From Pseudomonadota bacterium (GTDB lineage Bacteria; Pseudomonadota; Alphaproteobacteria; Rhodobacterales; Rhodobacteraceae), in contig JBCAYL010000001.1 in NCBI GenBank assembly GCA_038533575.1, positions 1,516,226-1,580,225 on the forward strand: DNA of 64,000 nt, in the 5' to 3' direction. Under the pieces are notes generated by a model. That model ran no database searches and was not told the DNA's origin. It worked only from the letters and a program-made list of their open reading frames with translations. Positions within the stretch are counted from its first letter, which is position 1, and each line of letters begins with the position of its first letter. Below, piece after piece: positions 61,291 through 64,000 of this stretch. The translations under genes and the position numbers were made by a program.

Positions 61291-62012
61291 CGCGCAAGCT
61301 CATCCGCGTCAGCGGGGCCGACCGGGTCGATTTCCTCGAGAACCTCGTGACGAACCACGTGACCGGCCACGAGGACGGGCTTGTCTATTCCGCCCTGCTC
61401 ACGCCCCAGGGGAAGCTCATCGCGGATTTCTTCCTCGTACCTGATGACGATACGATCCTCATCGACGTGGACAGCGGCGTCGCGCAGGCGCTGGCACAGC
61501 GGCTCACCATGTACAAGCTCCGGGCTGACGTCTCCCTCGATTGGGATCCCCGCGAGGTCGCGCAGGGGGCGGGCCCGATGCCCGAGGGCGCCTTTCCCGA
61601 TCCGCGCCACGCCACCCTCGGCTGGCGCCAGTACGGCGCGACGCCTGCAACGCTCGAGGATTGGGACGCCCGCCGCGTGGCGGCCTGCATTCCCGAATGG
61701 GGCGCGGAGCTCACCGCCGACACCTTCATCCTCGAAGCCGGGTTCGAACGCCTCTCCGGCGTGGATTTCCGCAAGGGCTGCTATGTGGGCCAGGAGGTCA
61801 CGGCCCGCATGAAGCACAAGACCGAGCTGCAGAAGGGCTTCGTCCGCGTTCGCGTCGAGGGCCCCGCCACGCCGGGCACGGAGATCACCTCCCAAGGCAA
61901 ACCCGCGGGGACGCTTCACACGCGGGTGGGCGACGAGGCCATCGCCTTTCTGCGGTTCAAGCGCGTTTCAGATGAGATGTCGGCAGGCTACGCAAGCGTC
62001 ACGCGCCTCTAA
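61287..62012 (+). CDS. ygfZ: Folate-binding protein YgfZ (iron-sulfur cluster maintenance)
   Basis: YgfZ binds tetrahydrofolate and helps repair iron-sulfur enzymes. The 241-residue protein has a GcvT-like fold and the family signature FRKGCYVGQEVTARMKHKTE (K-G-C-Y-x-G-Q-E). It starts with GTG 61287, whose bases overlap the exporter stop codon (GTGA). It is shorter than the E. coli protein at the C-terminus, as in alphaproteobacteria. Confidence 0.92.
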   Translation: MTRKLIRVSGADRVDFLENLVTNHVTGHEDGLVYSALLTPQGKLIADFFLVPDDDTILIDVDSGVAQALAQRLTMYKLRADVSLDWDPREVAQGAGPMPEGAFPDPRHATLGWRQYGATPATLEDWDARRVAACIPEWGAELTADTFILEAGFERLSGVDFRKGCYVGQEVTARMKHKTELQKGFVRVRVEGPATPGTEITSQGKPAGTLHTRVGDEAIAFLRFKRVSDEMSAGYASVTRL

Positions 62013-62046
62013 GAGGGCCGCAAAAATAGGAGCGCAAGGCACGGCT

Positions 62047-62074
62047 TCTTTGTGCCCCGTACCTCCGCCGGAGG
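62047..62074. repeat. Dispersed TCTTTGTGCC...TACCTC repeat, copy C
   Basis: TCTTTGTGCC (62047-62056) and TACCTC (62060-62065) share the core of copies A and B, followed by the small hairpin CCTCCG-C-CGGAGG (62062-62074). It lies between the convergent ygfZ and efp genes. Confidence 0.55.
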
Positions 62075-62110
62075 CATCCGCTCGCGCAAGGAGCGCGGAG
62101 GTCAGCAAGT

Positions 62111-62674
62111 TTAGGCGCGTTCGGAGTATTCCATCGTCTCGGTGTTCACGACGATCATCTCGTCCTGCCCCACGAAGGGCGGCACCATCACTTTCACACC
62201 ATTGTCGAGGATCGCGGGCTTGAACGAATTGGCGGCGGTCTGCCCTTTCACGACGGGTTCGGTCTCCACCACCTGGCAGGTGACCTTCTGGGGCACCGTC
62301 GCGTTGAGCGCCTCGCTTTCGTAATACTCGATCTGCACTGTCATGCCGTCCTGCAGGAACGGACGACGATCACCGAGGATCTCGGACGGAAGCTCGATCT
62401 GCTCGTAGCTTTCCATGTCCATGAAGACGAGCATCCCGTCGGTCTCGTAGAGGAATTGCTGGTCCTTCTGCTCGAGGCGCACGCGCTCCACCTTGTCGGC
62501 GCTTCTGAACCGCTCGTTGAGCTTCGAGCCGTTGCGCAGGTTGCGCAGCTCGACCTGCGCGAAGGCACCGCCCTTGCCGGGCTTCACATGATCGACTTTC
62601 ACAGCGGACCACAGCCCATCATTGTGCTCGAGCACGTTTCCAGGACGGATCTCGTTTCCGTTGATTTTCGGCAT
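62111..62674 (-). CDS. efp: Elongation factor P
   Basis: EF-P helps ribosomes through polyproline stretches. The 187-residue protein has the three-domain fold and KPGKGGAF, with Lys34 at the tip where the family carries its post-translational modification. The C-terminal domain ([24 protein letters not shown] ... [29 protein letters not shown]) is typical. It is convergent with ygfZ and divergent from the gene at 62888. No lysine-modifying gene is visible nearby. Confidence 0.97.
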   Translation of the reverse strand: MPKINGNEIRPGNVLEHNDGLWSAVKVDHVKPGKGGAFAQVELRNLRNGSKLNERFRSADKVERVRLEQKDQQFLYETDGMLVFMDMESYEQIELPSEILGDRRPFLQDGMTVQIEYYESEALNATVPQKVTCQVVETEPVVKGQTAANSFKPAILDNGVKVMVPPFVGQDEMIVVNTETMEYSERA

Positions 62675-62887
62675 GTGTCAAAACCGCGACGAAAGGTTGA
62701 AGGAAGTGTGAACGTGCCTATATCTCCCGCCAGTGCCGGAGACAAGCGCTCCCATTTGTATGCGAAAACGGGAAGTCATGCGCTCATCGCATGGCTGGCA
62801 TGCAATAAACTCTCCCCCGAATCGGGAGCAATCCGGCATACAGGGCGGACGCTGCCAGACCGCAAGAGCAATAATGAAGGACGCACG

Positions 62888-63205
62888 ATGATCGATTTCG
62901 TCGACGGGACTGCTTTTAATAACGAACAAGGTAACCGCGCGCGCAAGCTGTTCGCCGCCGTGGTCCTTGCTGCTTTGGACGATGCCATCGCAGATGACAA
63001 GAAGTACGGGAATGGCCCCGAGCAAATTGCTCGCTGGGCACGCTCGCGTGACGGTCGCGAAGTGCTTTCCTGCGCGGGGATCGACCCCAACGAGCGTGTT
63101 GTAGATGGTCTGATGGAATTCGTGTCCAAAGGCGTGCGCACCTCCGTCGCGCTGAGCCGCGAGGAAAGCGAGCGTCGCGCTGCAGCGCAGGCGGAAGCCG
63201 CGTAA
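62888..63205 (+). CDS. Small conserved protein of unknown function
   Basis: The 105-residue soluble protein is mainly helical: FNNEQGNRARKLFAAVVLAALDDAIADDKKYGNGPEQIARWARSRDGREVLSCAGIDPNERVVDGLMEFVSKGVRT. It resembles the DUF6280-type proteins of Rhodobacterales, but I am not certain of the family number. ATG 62888 is preceded by AAGGACGC. The 213-base leader has no strong structure. No function is known. Confidence 0.72.
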   Translation: MIDFVDGTAFNNEQGNRARKLFAAVVLAALDDAIADDKKYGNGPEQIARWARSRDGREVLSCAGIDPNERVVDGLMEFVSKGVRTSVALSREESERRAAAQAEAA

Positions 63206-63266
63206 CGCGACGACACACCGTTTTAAAGAAGCGCGCCCCGGGCTCCCCGCGGGCGCGTTTTTCATT

Positions 63267-63836
63267 TCAGAAGAAGACGTACCACGCAAAGAATGGCACC
63301 ACCTGCAGGCTTGCAAGCAAGAGGAAGCCTGCCCGCCACAGCCAGGAGTGATAGCGCCAGAGGAGATACGCGGTCAGCACGAGGACGAGCCCGAGCTCGA
63401 TCACGCCCACGACTTGCGCACCGCTGGCGCTGTCCCAGTAGGAAATCGGCGAGAAGAACTTCCAGTCCGTCAGCGGCCAGAAATGCATCCGCGCATCTTC
63501 GTTGTGGAGCGGGAAGTCGAAGGCGATGTGAAGGAGCGCCGCGCCACTGAGTGCGATGGCCCAGCCGGAGCGAAGCCAAAGGGCGAGCCCCAGCGCGATC
63601 CCCCAGAGCACGAACGAATTGTCGACGGCAAAAACCCGCTGCCAGGCCTCCGAAAAATAGAGCTGCCCGAAGACGATGTCGGGCGACGTCCCGAGCACGA
63701 GGAGGTGCCATCCCGCCAAAAGGTAGAGCGAGAGATCAGGGAGCGTGGCGCCCAGAAGCGCTGCCCATGTCACCTGGGCCTCCAGGGGCTTGCCAAAGGC
63801 TGCGGCCCCCATGATGAGATGCGCGGGTGTGTTCAT
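63267..63836 (-). CDS. Integral membrane protein (YdjM-like metal-dependent hydrolase family)
   Basis: The 189-residue protein has about four membrane segments and the pattern [30 protein letters not shown], and [34 protein letters not shown] that recalls the YdjM/LexA-binding membrane hydrolases with conserved His and Asp residues. ATG 63836 gives the family-like start. It is divergent from cobQ (28 bases apart). Function is not established. Confidence 0.7.
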   Translation of the reverse strand: MNTPAHLIMGAAAFGKPLEAQVTWAALLGATLPDLSLYLLAGWHLLVLGTSPDIVFGQLYFSEAWQRVFAVDNSFVLWGIALGLALWLRSGWAIALSGAALLHIAFDFPLHNEDARMHFWPLTDWKFFSPISYWDSASGAQVVGVIELGLVLVLTAYLLWRYHSWLWRAGFLLLASLQVVPFFAWYVFF

Positions 63837-63864
63837 GGCGCGGAGCCTAGGGGAGAGTTCGAGC

Positions 63865-64000
63865 ATGGCCAAGGCGCTGATGATCCAGGGAGCCGGATCG
63901 AATGTCGGCAAGTCGGTGCTCGTGGCCGGGCTGGTGCGGGTGCTCCACCGCAGGGGCCAGCGCGTGGCCCCCTTCAAGCCCCAGAACATGTCCAACAATG
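63865..64000 (+). CDS. cobQ: Cobyric acid synthase CobQ, N-terminal fragment
   Basis: CobQ amidates cobyrinic a,c-diamide in cobalamin synthesis. About 45 residues are visible: [23 protein letters not shown], with the P-loop GAGSNVGKS, followed by [11 protein letters not shown], the family signature. The gene continues beyond the window. ATG 63865 gives the usual N-terminus. Confidence 0.93.
   Translation, partial: MAKALMIQGAGSNVGKSVLVAGLVRVLHRRGQRVAPFKPQNMSNN

Noticed and set aside
63837-63864. Cobalamin riboswitch upstream of cobQ
   Set aside because: The intergenic space is only 28 bases, too short for the aptamer.
1-64000. CRISPR array, prophage or insertion sequence
   Set aside because: No regularly spaced direct repeats, cas genes, phage structural genes, transposases or terminal inverted repeats were found by eye.

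Overview
The window is high-G+C chromosomal DNA with densely packed genes. The gene content points to an alphaproteobacterium of the Rhodobacteraceae (Roseobacter group). Supporting signs are a dnaG-rpoD pair, a heterotetrameric sarcosine oxidase operon (soxBDAG), a fused L-carnitine dehydrogenase/thioesterase with a BKACE enzyme, TadE/TadG-like genes, a short MetF divergent from a MetR-type LysR regulator, and a cluster of GANTC (CcrM-type) sites. No phage, transposase, IS element or CRISPR array was seen. No gene-free stretch exceeds 300 bases. The largest gaps are 10685-10960, 45878-46135, 44462-44692 and 62675-62887.

Layout. 1-3510 holds rpoD (cut by the window edge) and dnaG, separated by a spacer with five GANTC sites. 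3541-8558 is soxB-soxD-soxA-soxG. 8692-10684 has a small secreted protein and gdhA. 10961-13827 is a TadG-like von Willebrand protein with two TadE-like pilus proteins. 13834-16292 carries a membrane protein, a beta-hydroxyacid dehydrogenase, a TetR regulator and a lipoprotein. 16353-20633 has hom, glpX, recJ and tRNA-Glu. 20766-26589 is a signalling region: an HNOBA-GGDEF cyclase, an H-NOX-like protein, an MttB-family methyltransferase, a HAD phosphatase with DUF3572, and a PleD-like cyclase with degenerate receivers. 26594-28570 is an ECF sigma module with a membrane partner, a CpxP/CnrX-like periplasmic protein and an EF-hand protein.

28724-37879 has a DUF983 protein, a NUDIX hydrolase, a DMT exporter, a desaturase/DUF2061 pair divergent from an XRE-type regulator, and a co-directional run for carnitine breakdown (SDR, carnitine dehydrogenase/thioesterase, a tiny lipoprotein, BKACE) followed upstream by a secreted HExxH protein and an aldo/keto reductase. 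38014-43222 has an ImuA-like protein, YceI, an MFS transporter, metG and a lytic transglycosylase. 43292-46774 has a CaiB-type CoA transferase, a response regulator, tRNA-Leu and a TPR protein. 46855-52852 has a rhomboid protease, suhB, a secreted lyase-like protein, metR/metF, a thioesterase and a DUF2235 hydrolase. 53025-64000 has valS, two aminotransferases, a tyrosine-type phosphatase, an ABC exporter, ygfZ, efp, a small conserved protein, a membrane protein and the start of cobQ.

Metabolic theme. Carnitine is converted to betaine by the 32679-36092 genes. Betaine demethylation ends in sarcosine, which SoxBDAG oxidises to glycine with one-carbon transfer to tetrahydrofolate. MetF uses the same folate pool, and an MttB-family enzyme suggests corrinoid-dependent demethylation. 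Signalling theme. Two diguanylate cyclases lie within 6 kb, and both are coupled to sensor domains that have lost their canonical ligand or phosphorylation residues.
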